Below are positions 33,862 through 42,990 of a stretch of 64,000 nucleotides of DNA, piece after piece. Made by a program: the position numbers and the translations under genes. The notes below the pieces were generated by a model. It was given only the letters and a program-made list of their open reading frames with translations. It did no database searches and was not told where the DNA came from. This DNA comes from Bacillota bacterium (lineage in GTDB: Bacteria; Bacillota; Clostridia; Acetivibrionales; Acetivibrionaceae). Each line of letters begins with the position of its first letter. Within the stretch, counting starts at the first letter, position 1. Location: assembly GCA_023398495.1 (NCBI GenBank), contig JAEWSG010000225.1:139951-203950 (forward strand), written 5' to 3'.

Positions 33862-34233
33862 ATGAATATATTAGAATATAAAATGATAGATATTCAAAAA
33901 GAAAATACACAACAAATTAAAAATCATTCTATTATAGGTAGCATATCGTTGATAATATCCTTTATCTTGTTAATCATTTGTGTTGTTTTTTTCTTAGGTG
34001 TTGCTGCTAATATACTTAATTTGGAACGTCCGGATAACAAGTATTTAGTTTTAGCTATTCGGTCAGCATGCATTTTCTATGTTTTATTAAACTTGACTGG
34101 TACAATACTTGGAATAGTAGGAATGTTTCAGAAAAACAAATACAAGATCTTACCATTACTTGGAATAATAATCAATGGTCTAATACTTACATTAGTTGTT
34201 GCAATGATAATAAGTGTAGTGAGGAGTTTATGA
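33862..34233 (+). CDS. Small membrane protein, DUF4190-like
   Basis: The product is 123 aa. Three hydrophobic segments (SIIGSISLIISFILLIICVV, ACIFYVLLNLTGTILGIVG, LLGIIINGLILTLVVAMII) follow a short polar N-terminus. The pattern GTILGIVGMFQKNKYKILPL followed by LGIIINGL is typical of DUF4190 and related four-helix membrane proteins. The ribosome site before the ATG is poor. The strongly folded palindrome at 34472-34608 lies downstream of its stop, as in an integron cassette. Confidence 0.6.
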   Translation: MNILEYKMIDIQKENTQQIKNHSIIGSISLIISFILLIICVVFFLGVAANILNLERPDNKYLVLAIRSACIFYVLLNLTGTILGIVGMFQKNKYKILPLLGIIINGLILTLVVAMIISVVRSL

Positions 34234-34408
34234 ATTAACGATGCTGTGACTTGCATAATTATTTAGCATGTTTTTTGGATAATATATGCCATAATTTATT
34301 TGGGAGTTAACATGATAAGATTTTAAAACGGTAGGCCAATTTGATACCTGAAGATGTATACTTAAATTGAATCTCGTTATCATTAAAATTTCCAATTTAA
34401 AAAACAAA

Positions 34409-34444
34409 TGAATCATACATACATAAATGAATAATGTATGATTG
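34409..34444. terminator. Hairpin
   Basis: AATCATACAT / ATGTATGATT, AT-rich with no strong T run. The remaining DNA from 34234 to 34471 holds nothing recognised. Confidence 0.4.
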
Positions 34445-34471
34445 TATCAAAAGGACCAATCATAAATTATT

Positions 34472-34608
34472 AACTCAACTTTCCCACTTATAGTATTTTG
34501 AGGCTCTGGTTGCTCACAAGTTAAGGTCAAAAAGTTTACTTTTTGACCGCGGTGAGCGATGCTGCGTTAGCAGCAAAGAGCCCATAAATACTGTGAGAAA
34601 GTTGAGTT
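34472..34608. repeat. attC-like folded palindrome
   Basis: ACTCAAC (34474-34480) fits RYYYAAC, and GTTGAGT (34601-34607) fits GTTRRRY, the two core sites of integron attC. Next come imperfectly paired inner arms (TTTCCCAC..AGTATTT..GGCTCT against AGAGCCC..AATACT.GTGAGAAA). Two further hairpins, GGTCAAAAAG/CTTTTTGACC and GCTGC/GCAGC, sit at the tip. Length 137 bp. Confidence 0.55.
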
Positions 34609-34694
34609 ATGTATTATAAAAGAATAGTTTTCAGGATATTACTAAAGTATAAAGTCTTTAGTTTTTTATCCTAAAAAGGAAGGGTATTTATTGA

Positions 34695-35282
34695 ATGAAC
34701 TTTAATTGGAATGCTGAAACATATGCTTTAGTATCAGGAATAGTATTATCGTCTATAGGAGCATTTTTTATATTAAAAAAAAATTGGAAGCAATATGGGG
34801 TTTTGTATATTGCTACTGCTGTAGTTGGCAACTTATTATGTTATATGTTTATTAAAATGGGTTTGTATGATTTCCCATATAGGCTATTTCCTTCTTTATC
34901 ACCAATGCCTTTTTTTGCTATACTAACCGTATTCCCATTTTATGTTGTATTTGGTGTTCGATATAGTCCTAGTAAATGGGGGTACAAAATTCCATTTTAT
35001 TGGGCATTAGTTCATATAGGCATGTTTTTAGAAGTATTAGCTCAAAACCATACACAGACAATCAAGTATCGTAATTTTTGGGATACTTGGGACTCTTATA
35101 CATGGTGGTGGATATTCTTATTGGTATTTGAATATGTTGGGGGGCTAATTGTGTCTGAAGAATATAGGAAACCAATCAATGAGGAATTATTAAAGTATGG
35201 GAAAACAGGGTGGTTTTTATTGCATTTTATTTTAATCACTACTATTTTTTTAGCAGGATTCTATATGGGTAGAGTTACATAA
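34695..35282 (+). CDS. CBO0543-like membrane protein
   Basis: The product is 195 aa. Five or six membrane segments are seen, starting with TYALVSGIVLSSIGAFFI. The motifs RLFPSLSPMPFFAILTVFP, FGVRYSPSKWGYKIPF, FLEVLAQN and WDTWDSYTWWWIFLLVFEY are those of a conserved Clostridia/Bacilli membrane family named after CBO0543. The start follows 'aaggaagggtatttattga'. The function is unknown. It lies right after the attC-like palindrome, so it may be a cassette gene. Confidence 0.72.
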   Translation: MNFNWNAETYALVSGIVLSSIGAFFILKKNWKQYGVLYIATAVVGNLLCYMFIKMGLYDFPYRLFPSLSPMPFFAILTVFPFYVVFGVRYSPSKWGYKIPFYWALVHIGMFLEVLAQNHTQTIKYRNFWDTWDSYTWWWIFLLVFEYVGGLIVSEEYRKPINEELLKYGKTGWFLLHFILITTIFLAGFYMGRVT

Positions 35283-35344
35283 AAGTAATATAATATGATC
35301 CAATTTGGCCAGAAGCAGGTCAAGGTAGAAGTAAAGCTGGAAGA

Positions 35345-36656
35345 TTACTTTAGATAACCAAGTTGGGTTGATGTATTGAGGTATTGATAATTGCCATAAT
35401 TGCCCGTATATCCACCTATAGCATATATCTTGCTATTTGCCGATGCTACGGTTGGTGAAAGCCTGTCTGAATTCATAGAAGTATTGAGAATACTTCCGGC
35501 AACTGCTGAAACATTCTTTTTAATATTTATTGGGTCAGTGGATACGTTTGTAAAGTCAAACGGATTGGTAAACTGCATATTTGGGTAATATACCTTTCCG
35601 CTTTGTTTATCGGTGATTTTTATGTCCTTCGCCAAAGCAGGATTTCCGAAGTTTTCCTCAAAAAAGGTGACGTACCAGTTTCCATCTGCATTGTCATACC
35701 TGTCATAAAGGTCTGTGAAGTCAAATACAAAGGTACAGTCACAGGCTGTGTCAGTTCCGTCAAAGCTGATTGGGGCACTTGTTCCGTAAATATTAGGACC
35801 GCCGCAGTCCCAGATTGCCACAGGTTCATTGTTGTTCTTGCTGGAAAAACCCAGACGTGCTTTGAAATCGTATCGGCTTGCATGATTTACAGTATACTCT
35901 ACAAGCATCTTAGGTGAATAGTTAATTTTGGGAGTGATCCAGTAGGCTCTGTTATATGTTGTAGAATTCATACCAGCTGATTCATTCCATGGATATGTAC
36001 GTTCGGTTTGGGCAGGTACTCCGGATACCGACGATGCCTTGTTAAGTGCATCATATGAAAGCCATGTGAAGCCGTCATTGCTATACCAGGTATAGACGAC
36101 CTGACCATTCCTTATGATCTCACTAACTTCATCGGTGCCCCAGGAATTTGCGATTTTCAAGGCACCCTTTTCACCTCCATCAACAACTCCATTTTTGTTT
36201 ATATCCACCCAGTTCACCTCCATCAACAACTCCATTTTTGTTTATATCCACCCATAGATCATCATTATATCCCACTACCGTCATTGCATGTCCATCGTTT
36301 CTGAGGGCTGATGCACCGTCCATGTAAACAATATGCTGATTAACAAACACATCATCTGCAGTTGTACTCAGATCGTCTTTAACCTTGTCAAACATCCATC
36401 CGGTTAAGTTTGTACCGAAAACCAAAACATAACCATCGTTTATCAATTGTTTCAAGTTGTTTATATCAGGGTCGTCCGTACTTGTGACGGGTGTTTCAGT
36501 GCCATCCCATACTTCTACATATCCGCATTTATCTGCCCTGTATCCGATGGCATCATTCCATATTTCACGTTGTGTAGGCCACTCCCTGTAGTTCTTCGGA
36601 TCTGCATCATCACCGATATATGCAAATTTGCACCATTCGATTGCACCATTAGTCAA
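35345..36656 (-). pseudogene. C1 papain-like peptidase, truncated and frameshifted
   Basis: The two frames 36180-36656 and 35345-36235 are one gene broken by a 43-bp tandem duplication (36171-36213 and 36214-36256). Joined, they contain NDGHAMTVVGYNDD (catalytic His) and ALKIANSWGTDE (catalytic Asn), as in C1 papain-type enzymes. A calcium-loop-like DINKNGVVDGGE lies between. A beta-sandwich region (YTVNHASRYDFKARLGFSSK) and a kelch-like end (SKIYAIGGYTGNYG) follow. The N-terminal part with the catalytic Cys is missing. The intact form would have been a secreted protease. Confidence 0.8.
36171..36256. repeat. 43-bp tandem duplication in the peptidase pseudogene
   Basis: Two near-identical 43-base copies. 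As 43 is not a multiple of 3, it shifts the frame. Confidence 0.92.
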
Positions 36657-36877
36657 ATAAGAGATAATTTTACTGTTACAGTATTCATTATAAAAAGTTT
36701 ACGGGAAAGCTGATTGAAAAAAGTTTAAAATTTGGTGAAAGAAGTTGAAATTTTGAAATAGTATTCTACTTTAGCAAACTGCCATATTTTTATGCCTATT
36801 TTTTGAAACTTCATAATACTCTTATTTTAAATAGGTTAATTAAGATTAGAATTTTATTTGACCATCGATATTTACTT

Positions 36878-37144
36878 TTATTTTATCAGTTCTATTTCTG
36901 TGGCACCTATAACAGTAGTTTCACAGGCAAGCCTATATCTTTGTGCAAGCTTCTTTTTACCCAAAATATCTTCTTCGCGTTTGGTTGTTTCAGAAACCTT
37001 TCCACTTATGACTTTTACTATACATTTTCCACACTTACCTTTTCCGTTACAGGGTGATTTAATTTTTATATTCAAATCTTCTGCAATATCGAGGATAGTT
37101 TTTTCTTTGTTAACTTCGGTTTCTTTAAAAAATTTAATATTCAT
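36878..37144 (-). CDS. 2Fe-2S ferredoxin
   Basis: The product is 88 aa. The frame extends upstream, but ATG 37144 follows 'aggagag' on the minus strand, giving MNIKFFKETEVNKEKTILD. The cluster ligands lie in SPCNGKGKCGKCIVKV (Cys-x5-Cys-x2-Cys) plus the C-terminal LACETTVIG, the plant-type ferredoxin pattern as in the N-terminal domain of RACE/corrinoid-activation proteins. It carries electrons in the cytoplasm; the partner is not visible. A copy with a large internal deletion is at 39486-39627. Confidence 0.88.
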   Translation of the reverse strand: MNIKFFKETEVNKEKTILDIAEDLNIKIKSPCNGKGKCGKCIVKVISGKVSETTKREEDILGKKKLAQRYRLACETTVIGATEIELIK

Positions 37145-37621
37145 TAATATGTCTCTCCTTATAATTAGGTAGTTTTTTATATATACCACAATAAGCAAGG
37201 TATTATCATAAGTCAAATTAAAATAAATTTAGTTACGTAAGTTTCGTACAAATATGAACCTTGAAAATGGTAATATACTGGGCCCAAAAGGGCTATTTCT
37301 CAAAAAAGAAAAACCAAAAGGGTTATCAGTTATCTGCTGCCTCTTGTGGAAATGAAAATGGTGAAACAATTTCTCTGTATCTTGACTCTGGAAACACTTC
37401 ATTTTGTGGTAAGGTGCTTTTTTTATTTATTCTGTTTAATTAAAGTTATTATAAAGAAAACTAGGATTAATCCGATAATCTAATTACTATAATAAAGAAA
37501 TAAGGAAAACAAAGGATACCTTTAAAGTGAAAATATTATTAATTACATGAATTAATCGTAAAATAGTGTTTCTGCTATTTTTTTAAATTAATATAAAAAA
37601 CAAAATTAAGGAGGGATTAAT
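37145..37621. other. Intergenic region between ferredoxin and FIST genes
   Basis: No convincing gene. A 60-codon frame at 37261-37443 lacks a ribosome site and was not called. The words around 37400-37425 (TGTGGTAAGGTGCTTTTTTT) resemble the right half of the terminator at 39038-39082. Confidence 0.4.
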
Positions 37622-37822
37622 GTGGCAGGTCAAATTAAGCAATTGATCGATAAGATAGTAGAGGCAAGGTCTAATGGAAATCAAATTACTGCTGGAAACA
37701 CTAAAGCAAAACTATGTTTAAAGGGGATAATTGTTAATAAGTATACAGAATTGTCCGAAGATGATCCAGTGATTATAAAGAAAATTCAAGATATTGCAAA
37801 AGAGTTTAATGTAGAGCTCTAG
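37622..37822 (+). CDS. Small hypothetical protein upstream of a FIST protein
   Basis: The product is 66 aa. GTG 37622 follows 'aaggaggg' by 6 bases, a strong ribosome site. The sequence (AGQIKQLIDKIVEARSNGN, AGNTKAKLCLKGIIVNKYT) is helical and charged, with one Cys. It lies 33 bases before the FIST gene and is likely co-transcribed, perhaps as a partner of the sensor. The family is not recognised. Confidence 0.62.
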   Translation: MAGQIKQLIDKIVEARSNGNQITAGNTKAKLCLKGIIVNKYTELSEDDPVIIKKIQDIAKEFNVEL

Positions 37823-37855
37823 GAAAAACAACCTAAAAGGAGGAGGGTTTAATTA

Positions 37856-38971
37856 ATGAGTATTAGTGTAGCATATTCAACAAATAATAATGCAAGCAAT
37901 GCAGTAACAGAATTAAAGGATTCCTTAAAAGGATCAATTGCAAAGACTGTTATTTACTTTGGATCATCAAATTATCCTCAGGATGAGCTTGCCGACTATA
38001 TGAAAAAAGCTTTTCCTAATGCTAAAGTTTTTGGAAATTCCACATCAGGGGAAATTATATCAAACAAAATGCTAAAAAATTCAGTTGTTGCCATGAGCTT
38101 AAGTGATAAATATATTGATGATCAATGTATACATATAATGTCCGGCATTGGTGATATAGATCAAATCAATACAATATTTAAATCTATTGAAGAGTATTAT
38201 GGTGAAAAAGTAATTGATATGGATAACTCGAAGTACTTTGGCATGGTTATTATGGACGGAATGAGTGGCGTAGAAGAAAGAGTTATGGAAAGAATAGGAG
38301 AACTGACAAATATCGAATTTATAGGTGGTTCAGCTGGAGATGATTTAAAGTTTAAAACAACATGGGTTCATGTTGATGGAAAAGTATATTCGAATGCAGC
38401 AATAATAGCAATTTTCAAGGCTAAGGCAAAATTTGAGGTTTTAAAAACACAGAGTTTTGTAACACTAAACAAAACACTTGTAGCAACAAAAGTAGATGAA
38501 ATTAACAGAGAGGTATTGGAGTTTAACGGCAAAAATGCTATAGAAGCATATGCACAGTTGCTTGATACTACAGTCGATAATGTATCAACAAAATTTATGA
38601 CAAATCCGGTTGGAATTGTTGTTGATAGAGAGAATAATGAGATTTTTGTTAGAAGCCCACAACAAATTATTGATGGCAGATTAAAATTTTATTGCAATAT
38701 TTTAGAAAACATGGAAGTGGAACTGCTTGAAGCAACAGACATTGTCAAGGATACAAAAGAAGCAATTAGAAAAATGGAACATAAGTGTGGGAAAATTGAA
38801 GGAATAATCAATTTTCACTGTATTTTGAGAACCCTTGAACTCGAAAGTAGAAATCAAACTAATGAGTATGCTGAGATATTTAAGGATATTCCAACCATTG
38901 GTTTTTCAAGCTATGGGGAAGCCTATATAGGCCACATAAACCAAACTTCTACTATGCTGATATTTTATTGA
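37856..38971 (+). CDS. FIST domain protein
   Basis: The product is 371 aa, a stand-alone FIST N plus FIST C protein, thought to bind small molecules such as amino acids for signalling. FIST_N includes KTVIYFGSSNYPQDELADYM and AFPNAKVFGNSTSGEI, followed by GMVIMDGMSG and IEFIGGSAGDDLKF. FIST_C ends with EGIINFHCILRTLELE and PTIGFSSYGEAYIGHINQT. It has no histidine kinase or cyclase domain and no signal peptide. The ATG follows 'aaggaggagg'. It is followed by a terminator at 39038-39082. Confidence 0.88.
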   Translation: MSISVAYSTNNNASNAVTELKDSLKGSIAKTVIYFGSSNYPQDELADYMKKAFPNAKVFGNSTSGEIISNKMLKNSVVAMSLSDKYIDDQCIHIMSGIGDIDQINTIFKSIEEYYGEKVIDMDNSKYFGMVIMDGMSGVEERVMERIGELTNIEFIGGSAGDDLKFKTTWVHVDGKVYSNAAIIAIFKAKAKFEVLKTQSFVTLNKTLVATKVDEINREVLEFNGKNAIEAYAQLLDTTVDNVSTKFMTNPVGIVVDRENNEIFVRSPQQIIDGRLKFYCNILENMEVELLEATDIVKDTKEAIRKMEHKCGKIEGIINFHCILRTLELESRNQTNEYAEIFKDIPTIGFSSYGEAYIGHINQTSTMLIFY

Positions 38972-39037
38972 TGTGATTGAAGGTTTGAATCCAGAGTATT
39001 CCATATACTTTATAGATTTTTTGCTATAACAGGTGAA

Positions 39038-39082
39038 AAGGCACCATATCATTAAGCTTTGTGGTAGGGTGCTTTTTTGTAT
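39038..39082 (+). terminator. Terminator after the FIST gene
   Basis: AAAAGGCACC..  / ..GGGTGCTTTTTT with a long loop. Confidence 0.65.
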
Positions 39083-39168
39083 TCGATTTTTATGCCAGAA
39101 AAATTTACAAAAGTTTAAAAAGTATAGGGCGTTTTACAAAAAAATGTGTCAGATATAATTTATGCACC

Positions 39169-39282
39169 CTATATGTTAAGTGTTTTTGCAAGTTCATCAG
39201 CAAATCCATTCCAATGCTGAGATAAAACACCTTTGTCTTTATCAAACTCAATTCTGCAAAATTCTTTATCATAAATAATCAT
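39169..39282 (-). CDS. Very small ORF, possible fragment (37 aa)
   Basis: The minus-strand frame reads MIIYDKEFCRIEFDKDKGVL followed by SQHWNGFADELAKTLNI. The phrase resembles the start of STAS/SpoIIAA-like small proteins. No good ribosome site is at its ATG; an 'aaaggag' lies about 45 bases further up beside a perfect GTATGATATAA inverted repeat (39292-39318). It may be a fragment. Confidence 0.3.
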   Translation of the reverse strand: MIIYDKEFCRIEFDKDKGVLSQHWNGFADELAKTLNI

Positions 39283-39291
39283 ATTACTTTA

Positions 39292-39318
39292 TGTATGATA
39301 TAAAAAATTATATCATAC
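39292..39318. repeat. Perfect inverted repeat
   Basis: GTATGATATAA-aaaa-TTATATCATAC, an 11-bp stem that may be an operator. Confidence 0.5.
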
Positions 39319-39485
39319 TTCTCCTTTCGTTAAATTTATACATATATATCGGTTTAAATAAATGAATGATTAATATAAACCTTAAATTAGTTTTATTATC
39401 ATATATTTATATACTAAAAAATTTCAACCTATCGATAAACTTGAACTACGGTAAAGAATGACTGCATAAATATATACATAAACTG

Positions 39486-39627
39486 GATATTTACTTTTAT
39501 TTTATCAGTTCTATTTCTGTGTCACCTATAACAGTAGTTTCACAGGCAAGCATATATTTAGGTGGTTTTTTATATATACCACAATAAGCATGGTGTTATC
39601 ATAAGTCAAATTAAAATAAATTTTGTT
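39486..39627 (-). pseudogene. Ferredoxin copy with internal deletion
   Basis: The 3' end of the ferredoxin gene (as at 36862-36935) is joined directly to its 5' untranslated region (as at 37165-37230), with only a few base differences. The whole middle with the cluster ligands is missing. This is a duplicated and deleted relic. The rest of 39083-39735 holds no gene besides the small frame at 39169. Confidence 0.88.
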
Positions 39628-39735
39628 AAGAAGTAAACATTATGGGTATATATTTGATAAACATATGATAATGCTGGTAAAGGTGTTGTTTGATTTTAAT
39701 CAGTACAAATCCAGCATGAAATAGGAGGGGATTTC

Positions 39736-40335
39736 ATGTTAAAGGATTTTTATAATGCAGTAGCAGATAGACGTACATTTTATGGGATCAGCAAAGAGAC
39801 TCTGGTTTCAGATGAAAGAATACAAGAAATAGTCGAATATGCTGTAAAGCATACACCATCGGCGTTTAATTCGCAAAGTGCAAGAGTTGTTTTACTGTTG
39901 AAAGAGCACCATGATAAATTGTGGGATATCACAAAAGAGGCATTAAGAAAAGTTATTCCACCAGAACAATTTAGTTCTTCAGAGGACAAAATAAATTCTT
40001 TTCGCAATGGCTATGGAACAATCTTGTTTTTTGAGGACACTACAGTAATTGAAGCTTTGCAAAAACAGTTTGAATTATATAAAGATAATTTTTCAATATG
40101 GTCACAGCAATCAAGCGGAATGCATCAGTTTGTGGTATGGACAGCACTTGAAATTGAAGGGTTTGGAGCATCGCTCCAGCATTACAATGAACTCATTGAA
40201 GATGAAGTGAAAAAGGAATGGAAGATACCAAGCACTTGGAAGCTTATTGCACAAATGCCCTTTGGAAAACCAACAGCAAAGCCTGATGAAAAGCAATTTC
40301 AGCCCTTGGAAAATCGCATAAAGGTATTTGGATAG
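39736..40335 (+). CDS. Nitroreductase family protein (Frm2/HBN1-like)
   Basis: The product is 199 aa. It is an FMN-dependent oxidoreductase of the nitroreductase fold. Conserved parts are YNAVADRRTFYGISKET (phosphate-binding Arg pair), TPSAFNSQSARVVLLL, FSIWSQQSSGMHQFVVWTAL and GFGASLQHYN, and the C-terminal IAQMPFGKPTAKPDEK. These fit the Frm2/HBN1-like group that often acts in redox or fatty-acid stress. The ATG follows 'aggaggggattt'. A strong terminator at 40366-40402 follows. The physiological substrate is unknown. Confidence 0.88.
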   Translation: MLKDFYNAVADRRTFYGISKETLVSDERIQEIVEYAVKHTPSAFNSQSARVVLLLKEHHDKLWDITKEALRKVIPPEQFSSSEDKINSFRNGYGTILFFEDTTVIEALQKQFELYKDNFSIWSQQSSGMHQFVVWTALEIEGFGASLQHYNELIEDEVKKEWKIPSTWKLIAQMPFGKPTAKPDEKQFQPLENRIKVFG

Positions 40336-40365
40336 AAAGAATATAGTGTATAGGAAGGATTAAAA

Positions 40366-40403
40366 AAGTTTGCAGCCAAACAAAGGTTGCAAACTTTTTG
40401 TCT
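40366..40403 (+). terminator. Terminator after the nitroreductase gene
   Basis: AAAGTTTGCA / TGCAAACTTTTT with a 13-base loop. The DNA from 40404 to 40640 shows no further feature. Confidence 0.82.
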
Positions 40404-40696
40404 GTTGATGTGTAAGTAATTCCCGTATTCTGAAAATGTAATGGGCAGTGCAGCGGAACGGCCGGACTAGTACATAAAGGTTTTATTATATAAAAATTAC
40501 GTGTAGATATAAACAAGAGTGACCAGTCAGTAAAGACTACATTGAATTTATAATTATCATTTGTCATAAATAATATATGTCCATGTTAAATGGAAAGTGT
40601 TATAATAATTGTAAAAAAAACTTTTTTAAAGGGGGATGTTAAAATGAAAAAAAAATATTATCTGCAACTGCAACTGTAGCTATTGTAGTTACAATT

Positions 40697-42370
40697 ATGT
40701 CGCTAATTTCAACGGGAGTTACAGTTTATGCAAAATCTGAAGAAGTTAATCAAAAAGTTTTGGGGGTTCTTACAGATATTGATGAAGCCAATCAAACTGT
40801 AGAAAATGAAGATGAAGTAATAGATTTTAAATGTGTTGCACTTGAACAACTTATTAGAGAAAAAATCGACAAGCCTACAGGTATAATTTCAAGTAGTGAT
40901 GTTAATATAATAACTAAATTAACTTTATTTGAGGATAATAATTCATTTGATAATATAACTTCGCTCAAATATTTTAAAAATTTAAAGATTTTAGAATTAG
41001 AAAGAATTAGTACAACTGATTTATCAGTTCTTAAAAGTCTGCCTAATTTAACTTCTTTAACAATAAAGTATGTTCCTCTCACTGATGTGTCGGATTTAGA
41101 AAACCTTACCGACTTGTCTGAATTGACTTTACATAATACCCAAATAACTAACATATCCAATCTTAAAAATCTTCCTAATTTAACTAGTTTGCATCTATCT
41201 GATAATCCAATAAGCGAGGATGAACTACAGTATTTTACCAACTTAACCACTTTAACGTGGACTGATGACCAAATTAGTGATATATCAGTTCTAAAAAATC
41301 TTACTAAATTAACGAATTTATATATAAATTGTGCTGAGGTAAGCGATATATCTGTTCTTAAAAACCTTACTAACCTAAAGAATTTAGGAATAGGTTATAC
41401 TAAGGTAAGTGATGTATCAGTTATTAATAACCTTACTAATTTAACTGAGTTAAGCCTATCTAACAACAAAATAAGTATAGTCGATATTAAAGACCTTATC
41501 AATTTGAATAGTTTAGCTCTATATAATAACCCAATAAAAGATATATCACTTTATAACATGACAAGTTTATCTAAATTAGATTTTGCTTATTGTCATACAA
41601 TAAACAATAATAAACTTCCTAATTTGAAAGCGTTAAATTTAGATATTAATAGTATAAGCAATATTTCACTCGATAATTTGCCTAATTTAACTGATTTGAG
41701 ACTATCTGGAAACCAAATAAGTGATATATCTGTTCTTGAGAATCTTACGAATTTAACAAAATTAAGCCTATCAGGAAACCAAATAAGTAACATATCAGTT
41801 CTTAAAAATCTAACTAATTTAACTGATTTAAGCCTATCAGGAAATCAAATAAGTGACATATCGGTTCTTGAAAATCTTATTAACTTAACATATTTGGACT
41901 TATCTTACAACAATATAAGAGACATATCGGTTCTTGAAAATCTTACTAATTTAAATTATATAGACTTATCTTATAACAAAATAAGAGACATATCCGCACT
42001 TAAAAACCTTACTTATCCAACTTATCTGAATTTATTACTTAATCCTTTAAATAGTGAAAAAACACCGAATGCAATTCATAAATCTGAATTGGATTTTTCG
42101 GCGAAAAGTTATTTAGGTATTGATGTTATCCAAAAGTATGAGGTTTGGGTTGTTGAAGGACCGGTTATTATAAAGGGTGATATGGACGGAAATGGAATTT
42201 TTAATTCAATAGATTTTGCTAACTTTAGGAAATACTTATTAAGAAGTAAAACTGATTTTACCGAGGAACAGCTTATGGCAGTTGATGTTGATGAAAATGG
42301 AAAAGTAAATTCGATTGACTTTGCAATTATGAGGCAGGTGTTACTTGGAATAATACCGGGTTTTGATTGA
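40697..42370 (+). CDS. LRR protein with C-terminal type I dockerin
   Basis: The open frame gives 557 aa from ATG 40697. A better start is ATG 40644 after 'aaaggggga', which would give a signal peptide, but the A tract (9 A's) there puts it one base out of frame. Residues 60-450 contain about 15 leucine-rich repeats of 22 residues (LTNLTDLSLSGNQISDISVL type), as in internalins. The end is a two-repeat dockerin (GDMDGNGIFNSIDFANFRKY and VDVDENGKVNSIDFAIM) that would plug the protein into a cellulosome scaffold. It probably binds protein or glycan partners. Export depends on the true N-terminus. Confidence 0.85.
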   Translation: MSLISTGVTVYAKSEEVNQKVLGVLTDIDEANQTVENEDEVIDFKCVALEQLIREKIDKPTGIISSSDVNIITKLTLFEDNNSFDNITSLKYFKNLKILELERISTTDLSVLKSLPNLTSLTIKYVPLTDVSDLENLTDLSELTLHNTQITNISNLKNLPNLTSLHLSDNPISEDELQYFTNLTTLTWTDDQISDISVLKNLTKLTNLYINCAEVSDISVLKNLTNLKNLGIGYTKVSDVSVINNLTNLTELSLSNNKISIVDIKDLINLNSLALYNNPIKDISLYNMTSLSKLDFAYCHTINNNKLPNLKALNLDINSISNISLDNLPNLTDLRLSGNQISDISVLENLTNLTKLSLSGNQISNISVLKNLTNLTDLSLSGNQISDISVLENLINLTYLDLSYNNIRDISVLENLTNLNYIDLSYNKIRDISALKNLTYPTYLNLLLNPLNSEKTPNAIHKSELDFSAKSYLGIDVIQKYEVWVVEGPVIIKGDMDGNGIFNSIDFANFRKYLLRSKTDFTEEQLMAVDVDENGKVNSIDFAIMRQVLLGIIPGFD

Positions 42371-42404
42371 GCTAATGATAATTAGCGTATAAAATAAATG
42401 AGTA

Positions 42405-42460
42405 TGAGACTGTAGATATTTACTGTATTTTTATGAACAGGTAGCTACAGTCTCAATTTT
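42405..42460. terminator. Terminator between the LRR and ACP genes
   Basis: GAGACTGTAG / CTACAGTCTC with a long loop, followed by AATTTTT. It serves the plus strand and perhaps both. Confidence 0.65.
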
Positions 42461-42486
42461 TACTGATCTTAAAAAAGAAATTAAAA

Positions 42487-42732
42487 CTATACTCTTGCCT
42501 TAACATATGAAACAAGGTTATTAATTGTTCTGAAATTATCTATATTTAAATCTTCATCTGCGAATTCAAATCCATATTCTGCTTCGATATCTACAATAAC
42601 CTTTATACCGTTAACTGAATTCATCCCAAGTATTGTTAAATCGTAGTTATTGCTTATCTGCTCAATAGGAACCGACAGTTCAATATTTTTGCTAACTATT
42701 TCTCTGATTTTCATTTCAATACTATTTTCCAT
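42487..42732 (-). CDS. Acyl carrier protein, stand-alone
   Basis: The product is 81 aa. The phosphopantetheine attachment site is LGMNSVNGIKVIVDIE (Ser in GMNS), and the C-terminal EFADEDLNIDNFRTINNLV is typical of acyl carrier proteins. It has an acidic helix II and normal length. It is not in a fatty acid (fab) cluster. On its upstream (plus-coordinate higher) side is a possible ketosynthase relic at 42897-42990, then a BtrH-like gene on the other strand. It could serve a small specialised pathway. The start follows 'aagtgaggtatgagttgca'. Confidence 0.88.
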   Translation of the reverse strand: MENSIEMKIREIVSKNIELSVPIEQISNNYDLTILGMNSVNGIKVIVDIEAEYGFEFADEDLNIDNFRTINNLVSYVKARV

Positions 42733-42896
42733 TGCAACTCATACCTCACTTTAAATTTATTCGTATCCGTTATAAAAGTTTTTTATAACTTTAGAAATTA
42801 ATCCTGTTACGGGGCACCAGCTCAATCTTCTTTGGTGCCTGATATTACTTATAATACTTGATTTTTGTTTCATATTCAATGCAAATATTAGTTGCA

Positions 42897-42990
42897 AAAT
42901 TCCAGTAGTCGCACCACAGAGCTCTCTTTTGAGTGTAATACTAAAACTGCAGCACCCTCTCCAGGAACTACATTTTACTCTATGGGAAAT
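42897..42990 (-). pseudogene. Possible beta-ketoacyl synthase relic
   Basis: A minus-strand frame reads NVVPGEGAAVLVLHSKESS then VVRLLEF and a stop. PGEGAAVLVLxS is the sequence seen in FabF-type ketosynthases near the active-site His region. Only about 25 residues are left. It lies just upstream of the ACP gene on the same strand. The other DNA in 42733-43115 holds nothing I recognise except the hairpin GGGGCACCA../TGGTGCC near 42810-42838. Confidence 0.4.

Noticed and set aside
37261..37443. 60-aa frame
   Set aside because: No ribosome site, odd composition, and its end runs into a terminator-like T run.
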